Origin: Craspedostauros australis
Taxonomy: Eukaryota > Bacillariophyta > Bacillariophyceae > Mastogloiales > Achnanthaceae
Direction: 5' to 3'
Assembly (NCBI GenBank): GCA_026770025.1
Contig: JAMXDE010000005.1
Coordinates: 496,001-560,000 of the forward strand
DNA: 64,000 nucleotides
Shown here: positions 1-11,639 of the stretch, in pieces
Numbering within the stretch: the first letter of the stretch is position 1
How the letters are laid out: each line of letters starts with the position of its first letter
Notes under the pieces: generated by a model
What the model saw: only the letters and a program-made list of their open reading frames with translations
What the model was told of the DNA's origin: nothing
The model's database searches: none
Position numbers and translations under genes: made by a program

Positions 1-18
1 TCAAATAGATCTATACTA

Positions 19-792
19 ATGACATCGCGTTCCAGGCATGCGGTGCAACGAGCACTCACGATGGTGATGGGAAGACGAGCTCTCTCAATTCCAAATGCAA
101 GCATGAACATGGGTATGGTGAGTGGATCGTGGGAATCCAGGGTATCGATCCATTCGAGCGAAGGCAATGGACCCGGCAGGACAAGCCATCATATCCATGC
201 GAAAAGATGGACGTCGGACTCGACGCAAGCATCATCGCAATCGCTCTCGTGGCAAGATGCCACTGCGGATCAGGACCGCCCTGCGTGGTCGAAGGAATGG
301 AAGGAACAGGGCCTGGGCGCGACGCTGATGGATGCACCGAAGTTCCCCCAAAAGCTCTTCTTCGTCCAGCTGGGTTTCGGCGTGGATCAGCACGGCGACA
401 GGTCCGATGCCACGAAGGCGGCCACGCGCGCCGTGCGCAACGCGATTGAATTCAACAGCATCCCTGGCGTCATCGAGCACATCCCCGGCGGGCGCAAGGA
501 GATGCTGATCCATGTCAAGCTGGGGTTGCCGCAGGGTTCCAACGTGGATGCGTTGCAGGTCGCGAAGGTGTTTCCCTACGGGCGGTTGCTGCCGATCGAA
601 ACCACAGTTGGAGGATTGGATTTCGCAACAGGCAGGGTCGTGGAGGAGCTTGGCGATGCAGACGATGTTGGGATCTGCGTCGTTGCTTGCATATCCATTG
701 GTTACAATGATGCCGAGCACGAGACATCGCAGCCGCCCTCACAATCGAGCCCCGATCAGCACAAGACATACAGCACGAAGGATGGATACTAG
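19..792 (+). CDS. Lin0512-family (CHP02058) conserved protein with N-terminal extension
   Basis: An uninterrupted 257-aa frame opens with an ATG at 19. Residues about 108-232 match the small Lin0512/CHP02058 family as I know it from bacteria: a core beginning KLFFVQLGFGVDQHG, then DATKAATRAVRNAI, IPGG, and a Gly-rich end with GDADDVGICVVACISIGY. The family is normally about 115 aa and its biochemical function is not established. The first ~105 residues are extra. They start with an Arg-rich, acid-free stretch (MTSRSRHAVQRALTMVMGRR) that could be a mitochondrial targeting peptide, followed by a disordered Ser/His-rich linker. The C-terminal ~25 residues are also disordered. It converges on the next gene with 133 bp between them. 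The family assignment is fairly sure; localisation is inference. The window begins only 18 bp upstream, so a further upstream exon cannot be excluded. Confidence 0.8.
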   Translation: MTSRSRHAVQRALTMVMGRRALSIPNASMNMGMVSGSWESRVSIHSSEGNGPGRTSHHIHAKRWTSDSTQASSQSLSWQDATADQDRPAWSKEWKEQGLGATLMDAPKFPQKLFFVQLGFGVDQHGDRSDATKAATRAVRNAIEFNSIPGVIEHIPGGRKEMLIHVKLGLPQGSNVDALQVAKVFPYGRLLPIETTVGGLDFATGRVVEELGDADDVGICVVACISIGYNDAEHETSQPPSQSSPDQHKTYSTKDGY

Positions 793-925
793 AGCATGCG
801 CATGAGCAAGGCGAGGCAAGCAAGAACAGTATTGAGAGAATGATAGTGCAAGTCGTTGGATTTCGTGATTGTGCGCCCCACAATTGTTGTTTTTTTCGAT
901 TTCGCATCACCTGCAGATGTCCTCA

Positions 926-1339
926 TCACGACTTCGTTGTCGCCGTGGCATGCTTGACATCATCCATCTCGGTGGCGAGCCTGCTGATTTGCGCATCCTT
1001 GCGTTGGATCTCAGCCTTCGCCGTTCGGAACAGAGTGCCGATGTTGCGTCTGAGATGCTTGTTTTCTGCCTCCAGATGCTCCACCTGCGCCTCGAGCTCT
1101 TCCACGCGTTCCACGAACGACTTCGGATAGTTGGTGCTGGTGTTCGAATGCTGCCGCGGTCTCTTGGCAGGTCTCTGCGTTGATTGGTCTTGGGGTGTCG
1201 CGGCAGCAGTGCGAGCATCCGAATCGGAGGATCCATCTTGCTTCGTCGTGCGACCAGCGACGTTGGAGAGATCGAGATCACCGTACAGATCTTCGTCGCC
1301 CGTTGCCTTTGCGTTTGCCTTTGCGTTTGGATTGCTCAT
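926..1339 (-). CDS. Small nuclear-looking coiled-coil protein with FLASH-like motif
   Basis: A 137-aa frame with an ATG at 1339. The N-terminus has an acidic aromatic motif DEDLYGDLDLSNV, then a low-complexity part with a basic patch (RPAKRPRQ) that could be a nuclear localisation signal. The last ~65 residues form a coiled coil rich in E, L and K. Inside it, ENKHLRRNIGTLFRTAK followed by EIQRKDAQI resembles, from memory, the N-terminal coiled coil of FLASH/CASP8AP2, a histone pre-mRNA processing factor, which also has an acidic DIYxxLD motif. The match is short and the protein is far smaller than FLASH, so a function in histone mRNA processing is only a suggestion. It is divergent from the RING gene downstream on the plus strand, with a 472-bp shared upstream region. 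Confidence 0.6.
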   Translation of the reverse strand: MSNPNAKANAKATGDEDLYGDLDLSNVAGRTTKQDGSSDSDARTAAATPQDQSTQRPAKRPRQHSNTSTNYPKSFVERVEELEAQVEHLEAENKHLRRNIGTLFRTAKAEIQRKDAQISRLATEMDDVKHATATTKS

Positions 1340-1811
1340 GACGAAGACTGTGCGAGAGGCAGAAAAGGAACCGATCTATTGTGCTCTACCATTGGAGGTA
1401 CCATACGATGCGGATCCTACGGATGGTGTGATGGGTTGCTGTGGGTTGCCGTGGAGTGCTGTGGCATGCGCATGGAAGTGATGGTGCCGTACCAACACGG
1501 AGAGCCCCTGCATCCGTGTTGTATCATAGCCAGTTGGCTGATCGATTTGGAGGGCAACGAGAAAGGCAGAGCAGGCTCTTCGTTCGTGGCGGTGATTGTG
1601 ATTGGGGGTGTGATCATGTTCGTGTTGGTTGGTGTGGATGATTGGCTGGGTCCACAAAAAGATGCAGAAATGTTAATCGAACTAGTCGCACAGTACTGTT
1701 CGCAACGCGGTTGGCCATGAAAATCACCTCCTTTTCGACGTTTTGAATTTCATCACAACGAACAGCAACCGCGACTCCGCAAAATCAGCTGCAGTTCGCG
1801 TGGGTGCGTTG
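1340..1811. promoter_or_regulatory. Shared upstream region of divergent genes
   Basis: This stretch separates the minus-strand coiled-coil gene (ATG at 1339) from the plus-strand RING gene (ATG at 1812). Frames crossing it are short or lack an ATG and show no family resemblance. It probably contains both promoters and 5' UTRs. I see no clear TATA box or repeat. Confidence 0.4.
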
Positions 1812-4800
1812 ATGGGTCGTCCAGTCTTGTCCGCAGCGGCCTCCAACTTGTGCTGTCGATCGTCTGTTGTCGTGACACACTCCAAAGCGACCGACAGAGA
1901 CCACGACGCCAAACGCATCCACAATTCAAGAATGGGAAACGTAGCTATGAACCAGGAAGACTCAGGAGCAGATGGCGATGACGACGGTCGAACTACTTGG
2001 ACGGAAATGGACGAACGACAACCAACAGCAGGGCCACAGAACGGGGAGCTGCCTGTTGGCGCCAATGTTCGTCCAAGCAATTCACCGAACACCAACGCGG
2101 CAACGGATGAGACGGCCAATGGAAGCGAGGATCTCGGCGATGTCGACCAATCGACATCGCCCTCCCCCTCGTCACCACAGGCTCCATCGTCGAAGTCGGC
2201 AGCAGCATCGCCTGCAGCATCAGCACCGATAATACCACCCCCGCCTTCAAACTCAACCTCACAACAGAAGTCACAGACGCAGGCACAATCACAGACGCAG
2301 AATACACCTGATCGACAGTCGCCTGTTGCGACGTCTCCAAAGGCCCTGCCATGTGGTGTGGAGAAGCAGAAAGGCGGTGGCAATGACAAAGACAAAGACA
2401 AAGAGAAAGGCGCATCATCGTCATCCGCGCCCTCATCCAACTCTGAGCCGGGAGCACACAGCGGTGCCGCTGATGTACCCCGACCCGCCGCATCATCCAA
2501 GCAGCAGCCGGCAGTGGCGTCAGAGATTGCGGCCGCGGAATCGTCGGCAATTCAAGATCCAACGTCACCGCTACCGCAAACGCCAACGCTACCGCAATCC
2601 CAGACATCTTCAAATATTTCATCAGAGTCTGTGACAGCCGCGCAGAGTCATGGTGTGGACGACAAGCAAGATCAATGCGAAGATGTAGGGAAAGAAACAA
2701 TACCAGCAAGGCAGGCAGCCAGTCCTCCTCGTCCTGCGAAGGCATCGGATACGGGCAAACGAGACACCGTTCGGGTTTTTGAAAAGACATCAGCACAGGA
2801 ATCAAAGCTCGAGACACGGCAGAAGCCACGCGAGATGGGGAGGAATTCTGCTCTGTGGGCAGTGCCTCGTCAAATCAAGCGATCCGCGCAAGACGCTGAG
2901 GCAAGTTCAAGCCAAGTTTCGGGTGCAAAAGCGGCAAGATTGACAACGCAAGTGTTAGCAACAGCGCAAGTGGCAGCAACAGCGCAAGTATCCACCAAGA
3001 CGACTCCAGGCGCTTCACATGGTGAAGCCAAGCAGAAGATTGAAGACCCCGCCAAACCAGACCTGCAACCGGAATCGGAGTCAACAACACAACCGCTGCA
3101 TCCCCCGCCTCTCTCTCATACTGGCGCCGCAAACACTGTTGATGCCAAACACGACCCGGGCGATGCGAACAAAGCTGAAGAAGTTGTCGGGCCCAACTCA
3201 CGAGTAACACAATCTGAACAATCGCAATTGAGTCCGGTATCGGCACCTCCAAGTGAAACGCTACCTGCAGCAACAATCGGGTTGGCAGTGTCAGACATCT
3301 CACCAACGTCCAAGGTGTCAACGACAACAACGACGACAGCCAATGAGTCCACCTCGACGCTCACGCCCAAACCAGACATCGAGGCAACAGAACAGCCTGG
3401 AAAGGATGGTGAAGATCATGTTCAGCCGCCGCCGAAACAACAGCCGTACGCATTGGCAGTGCTGGACAATCCACAACCGGCAACGCCAACGAAAGGGTCC
3501 CAATTCTCCTTTTGCTCAACGCATGATCAATCGAGTTCTAACCTACAAACACAGACCCCGCCAAAGTCATTGGTATCTATCGAACAGCCGCAACTTGACA
3601 GTTGTGATGAGCAGTCACAGCAACAGTCGCCGCCACTCCAGCGAAGGTCAGCGAATGGACCGCGACCGTTGCCAAAGATTCAGATTCAGATCCAGATGCA
3701 ACAACCACCAAGGCAACTGCCGCTGTTACAGCATCAGGCGTCAAAAGATGAAGTGTCAGCCCGGGCGCAGAAACGGCCTCGACCGCTGCTGAAACGGAAG
3801 GCAACAGCCAAGCAACCGCAGCAAAGGTCAGCAGCACATGACAAGGAGGTTCTGGTGCAGAAAAAGGTAAATCCACATGCCGATGCTAGCACCCACAAAC
3901 AGTGGCAAGCAAGGTGGCAACCAAAAGAAAAGTTGAAGGATGATGAACAGCAGGAACTGCCAAAGGATGCAGCTCAGCCTCAGGCGGAAAGTCAATGGCA
4001 ATCGCGGTGGCAACCACAGCAACAGCCAAAACAACAACGAAAGCCCCCACAGCAGCACAAAGATACAAAGTCCACGGATGAGAATCCACCTCAGCCACAG
4101 AGGCAACCGCAGCAGCAGCAACAGGCAACAGATGCACCGCCGCAGGCCTCATCGCAGAAACCGATCCCGTCAACAAACGATGCGCAACCTGAAGTGCAGC
4201 AACACCCACAGCCACAGCCGCAGCCGCAGAGACAGCGGAAACGACGATGGCATCCAAGGGTAGAAACGCTACGGGATGAATCACCACAGGATGAATCACC
4301 TCACCAGGCACGAGACGAGCCTCAATCGCAGTTGCAGCTGGAACAATCGCAGGAAGATCCAAGGAAAGAGCTGCGATCGCGAACACAAGAGCAACCAGAC
4401 CCAATGCAGGATGAAGCCAAGCCTCAAGAGCAGCAGGAAGAGGAGACAATATGGCAGCACGAATCGAAGGATGGAACACGGTCGCAGGCAGAAGGACAGC
4501 CGCAGCAGCATCCAATGCATAAACCGCAGCCCCATTTACCACAGAAGCAGCAGCCAAAGCAACACTCCACGGAGATCTCGCATCCTGAGGCACACGCACG
4601 AGTGCCGGAGGATGGGCCACGTGACCAAGCGAGGCAACCGCAACAAGTACGGGACGGAGATCAATCTCAGGCAGGCAAAGAGGCGCAAGCACAACCTCAG
4701 CAGCAACAGCAACAGCAACAACAAGAAGCGTCGAAGAAGGCAAAGGACGAACCGCAGAAGCAACCAGCCCAGCAGCAACTGAAGCAAATGCCAAATCCCG

Positions 4801-7785
4801 GACCACAAACGCAGAGGCAAACGCCGATGCCAATAACAACGCCAACACAAACGGTAACAGATAAGGGGCAAAGGGCGGAGCCTCCAACTGCGAAGCCAAA
4901 GCTTGAGAATTCTTCGGAATCGAGCGCTGCTGTACGAACGCAAACAAAGCAGACGATAGCCGAAGAGCAACAAGCACACACACACGCGAATACACCACAA
5001 GAGACTCGAACAGAACAGCAGCAGAACCAAAAACAGCGGCAAACCGAGCACGAACAACAATCATCGACAACAGCGACCGCAATCGAAGCAAACGCGAAAG
5101 TTCCTGTGGAGTCTCTGCAACGCACGAAAACAGAAGACACTCGGATGTCTATATCTGGGGGATCTGGCGCTGCGTCTCAGATCCCAACGAGAAAACGACC
5201 ACGAGAACAGACGGAGCCCCCAGGGCAACCCATAGGTGGTCACTCAAGAGTGGATGCGGATGCGCCATCTTCCATTTCAACAGAGACGAACACAAGTACG
5301 CCCATGATTCACGCCGCGATGGCAACATCGCCGGAATCGGTAACAATCTCGCCGGCGGTTCGACAGACAGCGCTTTTTGAGATGCAATCCTCGCTAGGAG
5401 AACGAGATGAAGCGAGCAAGATGACAAGCAAGAGGCAGAGAGACGACCAGGATGCAACGGCCGTCATGCAGAAAAGAGTGAAGGCCAAATATGATCTTGA
5501 CGGAGCACCATCCATTGTCACACAACGGAGATGGCGAGCTGAAGGTACCAGACTTGAAGTACAAAAGATGCCCACAGTCACAAATCTCGCACCTTCTGTT
5601 GTGGTCTGCGCCTCTTGTCTGAATGAAGATGTGATCCCGGTCTACTTCCCAAGCGTGGACGAGGCATCCGCAAGCCAGAAGCTTCCCAGGTCATTGATCG
5701 AGGCAGTATGCAATGAAGGAGGCGGATACCTGAATGGTTGCTGGTACGGCTACGAAGACCATGTCACCAAGCTGGCTGAGCTGTTCTCCACGGAGAAGTT
5801 CTCGATTTCTCAACTTCGGATTCTGAAGACGTTGCAGTTCAGCGAAAGCAAGTGCCGCGAGATGAGTTCGTTGATTGAGCTCGAATGCAAGCTCACAGGA
5901 CGGGCGGTTGTTTCATTTCCCTCCACAGAAATTGCTGCAGTTGCGCTTGGCATTACCGCGACGCAAGTTGCCCGGAGCTGTATCTCGAACGGCACAAGAG
6001 AGCATTACGACTTTCGATCGTTCCGATTGAAGTCAACGGGTGTATCGGCCACGTATTTGTACGGATCTTCCAAAGAAGACTACAATGTTGCCTTCTCCGA
6101 AGAATCTGAGAGCGAGCGGCATGATCGTTGGTTGGCTAAGCTGAACATGATGTCTGAAGAATCTGGTGACGAGGCGACCAAGGGTATGCAGATCGATGTC
6201 ACTTCAACTCTCAGAGACAAAGGCAATTCACCCACGCAACCGCATTCGCGAGGGAGCCCGGCGATTTTCACCGCAGCGACGGTGGACTCACGACAGAGCA
6301 AGTCCGATCTCAGAAAAGCTTCCCCAGAGCAAAATGGAGCGAAGGCGGCGAGGCCAAAGGCTGCGAAAACGAAACCTGTTTCAGGCGAGCCGAAGCCTCC
6401 GACCGCGTCTCTCCCAACAAAAGCACTACCAACAACAACTGCAGCAAACCTTCCGAAAACAGTGCCAAACGCTGTCCTGGCAAAAATAGCAGTCGCAAGC
6501 TCGCCGGCACCACCATTGGCACAATCATCTCCACAAATGCTTGCAACACCTGCAGTAGCAGAGACAACGAAAGCGAAAGTGCAAGCGAAGGTGACACCGA
6601 CAGTGGTACAACATTTAGCGACGGCATTGCCATCAAAGGAGGCCCAGGCAAGCAAAGCAGAACTGGCCGCAATAGCACCGCCAACAGAATCAACAACCGC
6701 AACCAGTAGGCCAAAGGAAGGCTCAGCAAATGTGAAAGCATCGGCATCACCATCAGCACCGATCCCGCCAGTACTGTCACCGCCGCAACCAGCACCGGCG
6801 GTAGCAGTACCAGTGGCAAAAGTAGTGGCAGTGGCGGTAGCAGTAGCAAGAGCACCAACGACATCAAACGGACAGTTAGGGACAGGCCCGGCAAAGACAA
6901 AGGCAGGTTTCGCGAAAGCAATATCTACAGCACTGACACTGACACCCAAATTCTCCATAGCATCGGCAAGCGCACAGTCTGAGACAGGCGTAGCGAAAGC
7001 GGTTGCATCAAATGGAGCAGCGAAAGCACCAACAATATCCAAGCCAACAGCAAGCGCACTACCAGAAGCGAGTTTGACAAAGGCAAAGGCAAAAGCAAAA
7101 GCAAAAGGAACATCACCGTCACCGTCACCAAAACAAGCAATAACATCAACAGGCGTACAAGGAGAGGCAAACGTCACAAAACCAACAGCGAAAGCAGCAA
7201 CAATCCCTCCATCGAGCCTCTCCACAGCAACCACAGCAAACGCATCAAACGCACAGCCAGAGAGACGCCCAGCGAAAGCGAAAGCGAGAGTGACAGCTAA
7301 ATCATCGAAGACAGCAGTGGCACAGGCGCCAAAGTCACCAGCAAGACAGACATCAAGCATTGACGTGCAGCCAGAGGTGGACTTAGCGAAGGCAGCAAAA
7401 GCAACGAAACCGCCACCGAAAGCAGTACTGGCAACTGTAGCACCAAACCCACCAGCACGTGCACGCTCAAAGGCGGGCTTGGTAATAGCGGCCGCCAGAG
7501 CCAAAACCAAAGCAGCGGCGTCATCATCGACAGCCACAAAAGCACCCGCAAGCACACGATCAGGAGTAGGCAAAACGAAAGCCGCAAGAAAAGCAAAAAC
7601 AACGGCATCCCCAAAGCCATCTACGTCTAAAACGAGCGGAAAGCCAAAAGCGGGTCCGACAAAGGCAAAATCCAAAACAAAGGCATCAGCAGCACGAACA
7701 TCGCCATCACCAACAGTGGCGATTGCAGACGCAACAGTAGCAAGATCACGATCAGAGGCAGGTTCAGCGCAAACAAGAGCAACGT

Positions 7786-7828
<43 letters not shown>

Positions 7829-8591
7829 CAAACCAGCAACGAAAGGTCGACACCCTGAGAAACGCTCAGCAAAATCTGCAGCACCACAACTGATAACTGC
7901 AACAACAGCAAGATCACAGCCACAGCCAGACTCGTTGAAACCAGCAGCAAAACCAAAACCGACATCAAAATCAACAAAGCGGACAGAGTCAGACGGAGCA
8001 GCGCGCGTCCAGCCAGTGGTCGGAGGTGATGGTATTGACGACAGTAGCGATGGCGGTAACGCCATTGGTATTGAAGATGAAAGTGACGATGAGAGCAATA
8101 GTACTACTGGCACTGCAGAGCACACGAACGCCGCTGGCGCTGGCGCTGATGTTGATGCTGATACTTCCGCCAATGATCCCGTCCGCATCATGAGCAGCTT
8201 GGAGGCGCTGGAAGAGAAGCTGCGCCATACCAGCATGAAGGATTTGCTCACAATACCTCTTGCACGGCCTGCTGGGACGAAACTGCCGAAGATTTTGCAA
8301 GAGATGGTAGAACCGTCTTTCCGACGCACGAACTGCAGCATGCATCATCCAACCGATCCGCCGGACTTCTGTATCCTTTGCCAAACGCGTCCTCCGAATG
8401 TCGTGCTGTATCCTTGCGGCCATGCGGTGCTGTGCGGAGTTTGCAACGCCACAAAGTGCCGCCTGTTCTGCCCCATCTGCAAGACCCAAATCCTGGTGAA
8501 GCAACCAATCAACGAATCCTCAAGCAGCAGCGTGCGGGCACACTCTGTGTACGAGTACAACATGGGCCCATCCCCTTGGTCACCGAGATAG
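1812..8591 (+). CDS. Giant disordered protein with C-terminal C3HC4 RING finger (putative E3 ubiquitin ligase)
   Basis: A single 6.8-kb exon; the frame is open from 1743, but the first ATG is 1812 (another good candidate is 1932), giving about 2259 aa. Most of it is low complexity: Ser/Pro/Thr-rich (2.0-3.6 kb), strongly Gln-rich (3.6-5.1 kb), then Ala/Lys/Pro/Thr-rich with many KA and AKAK motifs and an Ala run from a GCA repeat at about 7788-7826. Two ordered parts stand out. At nt 5600-6150 there is a Cys-containing globular segment (VVVCASCLNEDVIPVYFPS) followed by a SFPSTEIAAVALGITATQV stretch resembling a NUMOD1-type helix-turn-helix. At nt 8368-8482 a RING finger shows CILC, CGHAVLCGVCN and CPIC, the spacing of MUL1/IAP-type C3HC4 RINGs. 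RING proteins of this type recruit E2 enzymes; the substrate is unknown. The RING is secure, the helix-turn-helix is tentative. Confidence 0.85.
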
Positions 8592-8996
8592 AATGAATAC
8601 CACCGCATGCGAGAGGGTATCCCATGCGGCAGGGTTGCTCTCTCTCTCTCTCTCTCTCTTCAGACTAATTTGAGGGCACCCTTTGTCTATTGTAGCGTGG
8701 CAGGGTCATGTTTTAAGTTGCATCACACACTGAGGCGTGTTTTGATGTGGGTGATCCATACAACCACGCGTTGTCTTACTCGTATGTATCACATTTTCAG
8801 GCATGAATACAAGCATATAGTTCCTAACCTGATATGTGTAGACTGCTTTGGCTCTTGCGTGACAATACAACTATCTGTATTTGGCGGTCGTGCTTCCACT
8901 TGTTTCTCCACGATTTCGATCCAAAACGTGGCGCCAACACAGAATCGATGAATCCGGGAAGCGAAAAGAAGAATCATCGCTGCGATGACAACAACA
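8592..8996. other. Intergenic, 3' flank of RING gene
   Basis: 405 bp without a supportable gene. It contains a (CT)n microsatellite at about 8639-8659 and one copy of the octamer TACTCGTA (8777-8784) that recurs in intergenic DNA of this window. The 3' UTR of the RING gene presumably lies here. Confidence 0.6.
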
Positions 8997-9024
8997 GCAA
9001 GGCACGGGAATTCCGCTGAAACTG
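8997..9024 (+). repeat. Left 28-bp terminal inverted repeat
   Basis: Exact reverse complement of 13556-13583. It begins GCAAGGCACGGGAATTCCGC. Beyond 28 bp the similarity fades, with only scattered matches such as the CGGAT motif. Confidence 0.85.
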
Positions 9025-9170
9025 TCACACGTTCGGATTCGACCACTCTGACTATTCAAGAACTTCGCGTGTGACTCGATTGGAACGACTCAATACTCGG
9101 AGTATATCCACAACAGTAACGTATATAACCGTTACATGTTTGAAATCCGAACACCAGCTATCGCGACAAG

Positions 9171-9380
9171 AAACGTTGAAAGTACTGAACAAACGTTGAA
9201 AGTACTGAACAAACGTTGAAAGTACTCAACAAACGTTGAAAGTACTCAACAAACGTTGAAAGTACTCAACAAACGTTGAAAGTACTCAACAAACGTTGAA
9301 AGTACTCAACAAACGTTGAAAGTACTCAACAAACGTTGAAAGTACTCAACAAACGTTGAAAGTACTTGACAAACGCTGAG
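9171..9380 (+). repeat. 20-bp tandem repeat array, left copy
   Basis: About ten units of a 20-bp repeat, consensus AAACGTTGAAAGTACTCAAC, the first units with GAAC at the end. Each unit holds two palindromic hexamers, AACGTT and AGTACT, and the core GTTGAAAGTACTCAAC is itself a near-palindrome. The last unit decays into AAACGCTGAG. Confidence 0.97.
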
Positions 9381-9518
9381 AACAATTCTCTTCAATGAAG
9401 CGATTCGTGCCGTTACAAACATGATTCAAATTTCTTCATCACAACACACTCGTGGCGAGGGCGGCTGTCTTCCTGCGTGTTCTGCTCCATCAGAATTACA
9501 ACCGTCCTTCGTACTTCA

Positions 9519-9691
9519 TCAAATAGGGATACGTGTGAAACGGTTAACACGGGGTTTCTGTACGAACACGGGTATCGCCTAACCATACGAGTATAGAGCA
9601 TTGCATGACAGGTCCACACGACCTGTTAACCCTTATAATTTTAATCATTGGATGTTGCCACCCTCAACATTGTTTTATGTGTGTGCCAACT
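9519..9691 (+). repeat. 5' LTR of degenerate copia element
   Basis: 173 bp, aligned without net length change to the other three LTRs in the window. It begins TCAAATAGGGATACGTGTGA (CCAAACC... in the intact copy) and ends CCAACT. The block TACGAGTATAGAGCATT is shared with the 3' LTR. Confidence 0.8.
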
Positions 9692-10148
9692 TAGATCACC
9701 ATACTCGTACGCTCATGCGAGCCCAAGCAAGCACATAGGGACCGCCTGAAGGGGCGATGATAATACTGGGACCCCATCCGAAGGTGGACCGCCACGAAGC
9801 CAGCACGGCTTGAATCATGCTGCATCCCCTCTACCCATGGTGTGCTGGTACATTGTGATTGGTACCAGGGAGATGAGATCCCACTGTTTGCTGTTGCGTG
9901 GTGCGGATGGCAAACTAACGTGGACGCACCGACCGCAGATCAGGCGGAACCCCTACTGAGACACAAGCTCAAGCTGAGTGCTAGATTGTGTGCCTTGTTG
10001 CCACATCTATGCTTCTCAAGACACCGACACATGTACATGCTGAAACCTCACACACAACGGGACAGGTTTTGTCCTAGCGTGGTTTCTGTCACTGTTGTGT
10101 ATCCTGTCCTTCTCATTTCCTCTTCTCACACTCCCATACACATACACA
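9692..10148 (+). other. 5' leader of degenerate copia element
   Basis: Non-coding leader between the 5' LTR and gag. The first bases (TAGATCACCATACTCGTACG) align with the primer-binding region of the intact element. Immediately upstream of gag is CCCATACACATACACA. Confidence 0.6.
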
Positions 10149-11540
10149 ATGATTGAAACAAACACCACCATGTTGACTAATGCCAACAAGATTTGTAACT
10201 ACCTCACCAACACCATGGGCTTTGCCAAGGCCGACATTGGCACTGCGCTCAACGAACAGGGACTGACGACATTCGACGACCTGCTCATGTTCACCAACAA
10301 CAACCTGCAGAAGCTATGTCATTGCATCCATAAGGGAAGTGGTTTGATCGACAACCCTGCACACATGTCAGGAACCCGTTTGACCACACCCACTCACATC
10401 AAGGACCCAGGTGTCACCATTGGCTGGGTACATGAGTTGAAACTCCGCAAGCTGTGAAATGTGCGCTTCCACTTCCATCATATCCAACGCCCCTTCTCCG
10501 CCGCCAAAGAGTCCATGGAACACCTCAACAGCTTGTGGTCCCTCTTCAAGGAAGAAGTCCGTACCAAGGACTCACCACCCGTGGACCTTCCTGAACCTCT
10601 CACCCATGTGGATATCGTCTGCGAGACCCTCAAGGACATCACCAACTAAAATGAAAACACACTTGGGGCTACCAACATCCTGGTTTCCTACATCATTCGC
10701 GCAAACCCCTACAAGCAAGAAGACAGAACACCAGCGGTGCACACTCTGGTTGGTGTGCCATTGATGAAGGGCAAGATCATTGACAGGGCCATGTTGACAG
10801 GTCTCAAGTACAGGGTGGACAATGCCACCATGTGACAAGTCATCCATCATGTCAAACATAGCAGACTCACATGGAACTGGGTACAGGGTAGCGAGCGATC
10901 CAGAGATGGATGCGCCACATTCCTCACCCTCCAAGAGCACTATCGCGGTGATTCGTACAAGGTCAGAACGAAGGCAGCAGCGTCCAGCACCATCAACAAC
11001 CCCTACTATGACGGCAAGTCACGCAACTCCATGTTCAAGACATACATGCAGCGTCTGAACTCTGCATTCGAAGACATGGCCAACTGTGGTGAACCGCTTG
11101 TGGACAACGCCAAGGTCCGTCACCTCATGTGCAGCATCCGCGTGCCGCATTTGCACAACGCATGTGATGCCATCATGCTGAATGAAAGCATCCGTTCCAG
11201 CTTCGCATCCACCGTGAATGCTCTCAGCGAAGTGATCGACCGCAAACAGGCAGCAACACCAATGTGTCAGGCATTGTCCATGGGACGGAACAACGCCAGC
11301 CGCGGTAGATACAACAATTGCAACAACAACGCCAGCCGCGGTAGATACAACAATTGCAACAACAACGCCAGCCGCGGTAGATACAACAATTGCAACAACA
11401 AAGGAGGACGCGGAGGTCAAGGATGGGCCAAACAACATGACCCAAATATGATCATCACCGATTGCCATTACCTACCAGAAGAATAGGCCATCATGTCATC
11501 CATCCAATAGGCACGCGCCTTGAAATTGCGCAATACACGT
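10149..11540 (+). pseudogene. copia gag pseudogene
   Basis: Starts with ATG at 10149 and is colinear with the gag of the intact element: the NxxGLTTFDDLL, GSGLIDNPA, DPGVTIGW, HHIQRPFSA and SAFEDMANCGEPLV blocks correspond to its GLMSFDGLL, GSGLIDNPA, DPGTTIGW, HRIQRPFSA and SAFEDMSKCGEPLV. Frame-breaking stops occur near 10456, 10648, 10833, 11485 and 11508. Comparing with the intact copy, at least two replace Trp (TGG to TGA and TAG), consistent with C-to-T/G-to-A decay. An RGR/Asn-rich C-terminal part is expanded by a 36-bp tandem repeat. It cannot make a full Gag. Confidence 0.9.
11292..11399 (+). repeat. 36-bp tandem repeat, three copies, in gag pseudogene
   Basis: Three near-identical 36-bp units starting AACGCCAGCCGCGGTAGATA encode the peptide NASRGRYNNCNN three times. 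The intact element has a shorter RGRGGRGNRNN segment here, so the expansion is specific to this copy. Confidence 0.95.
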
Positions 11541-11639
11541 GACAAGCATCGTGGTGTGATGTCGATGGGCAGAGGCAGTCCCTCCAAACGCGCACATGAG
11601 GACACGGACGGCCATTTTGGGCCACGCTCCCTGCCTGAT

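Noticed and set aside
3886..5091. 401-codon antisense frame over the Gln-rich region
   Set aside because: Shadow of CAG/CAA-rich codons; no ordered domain.
6080..8341. 753-codon open frame antisense to the RING gene
   Set aside because: It mirrors the Ala/Lys/Pro/Thr low-complexity coding DNA; its Ala/Phe/Val-rich translation resembles nothing, while the sense frame ends in a clear RING.
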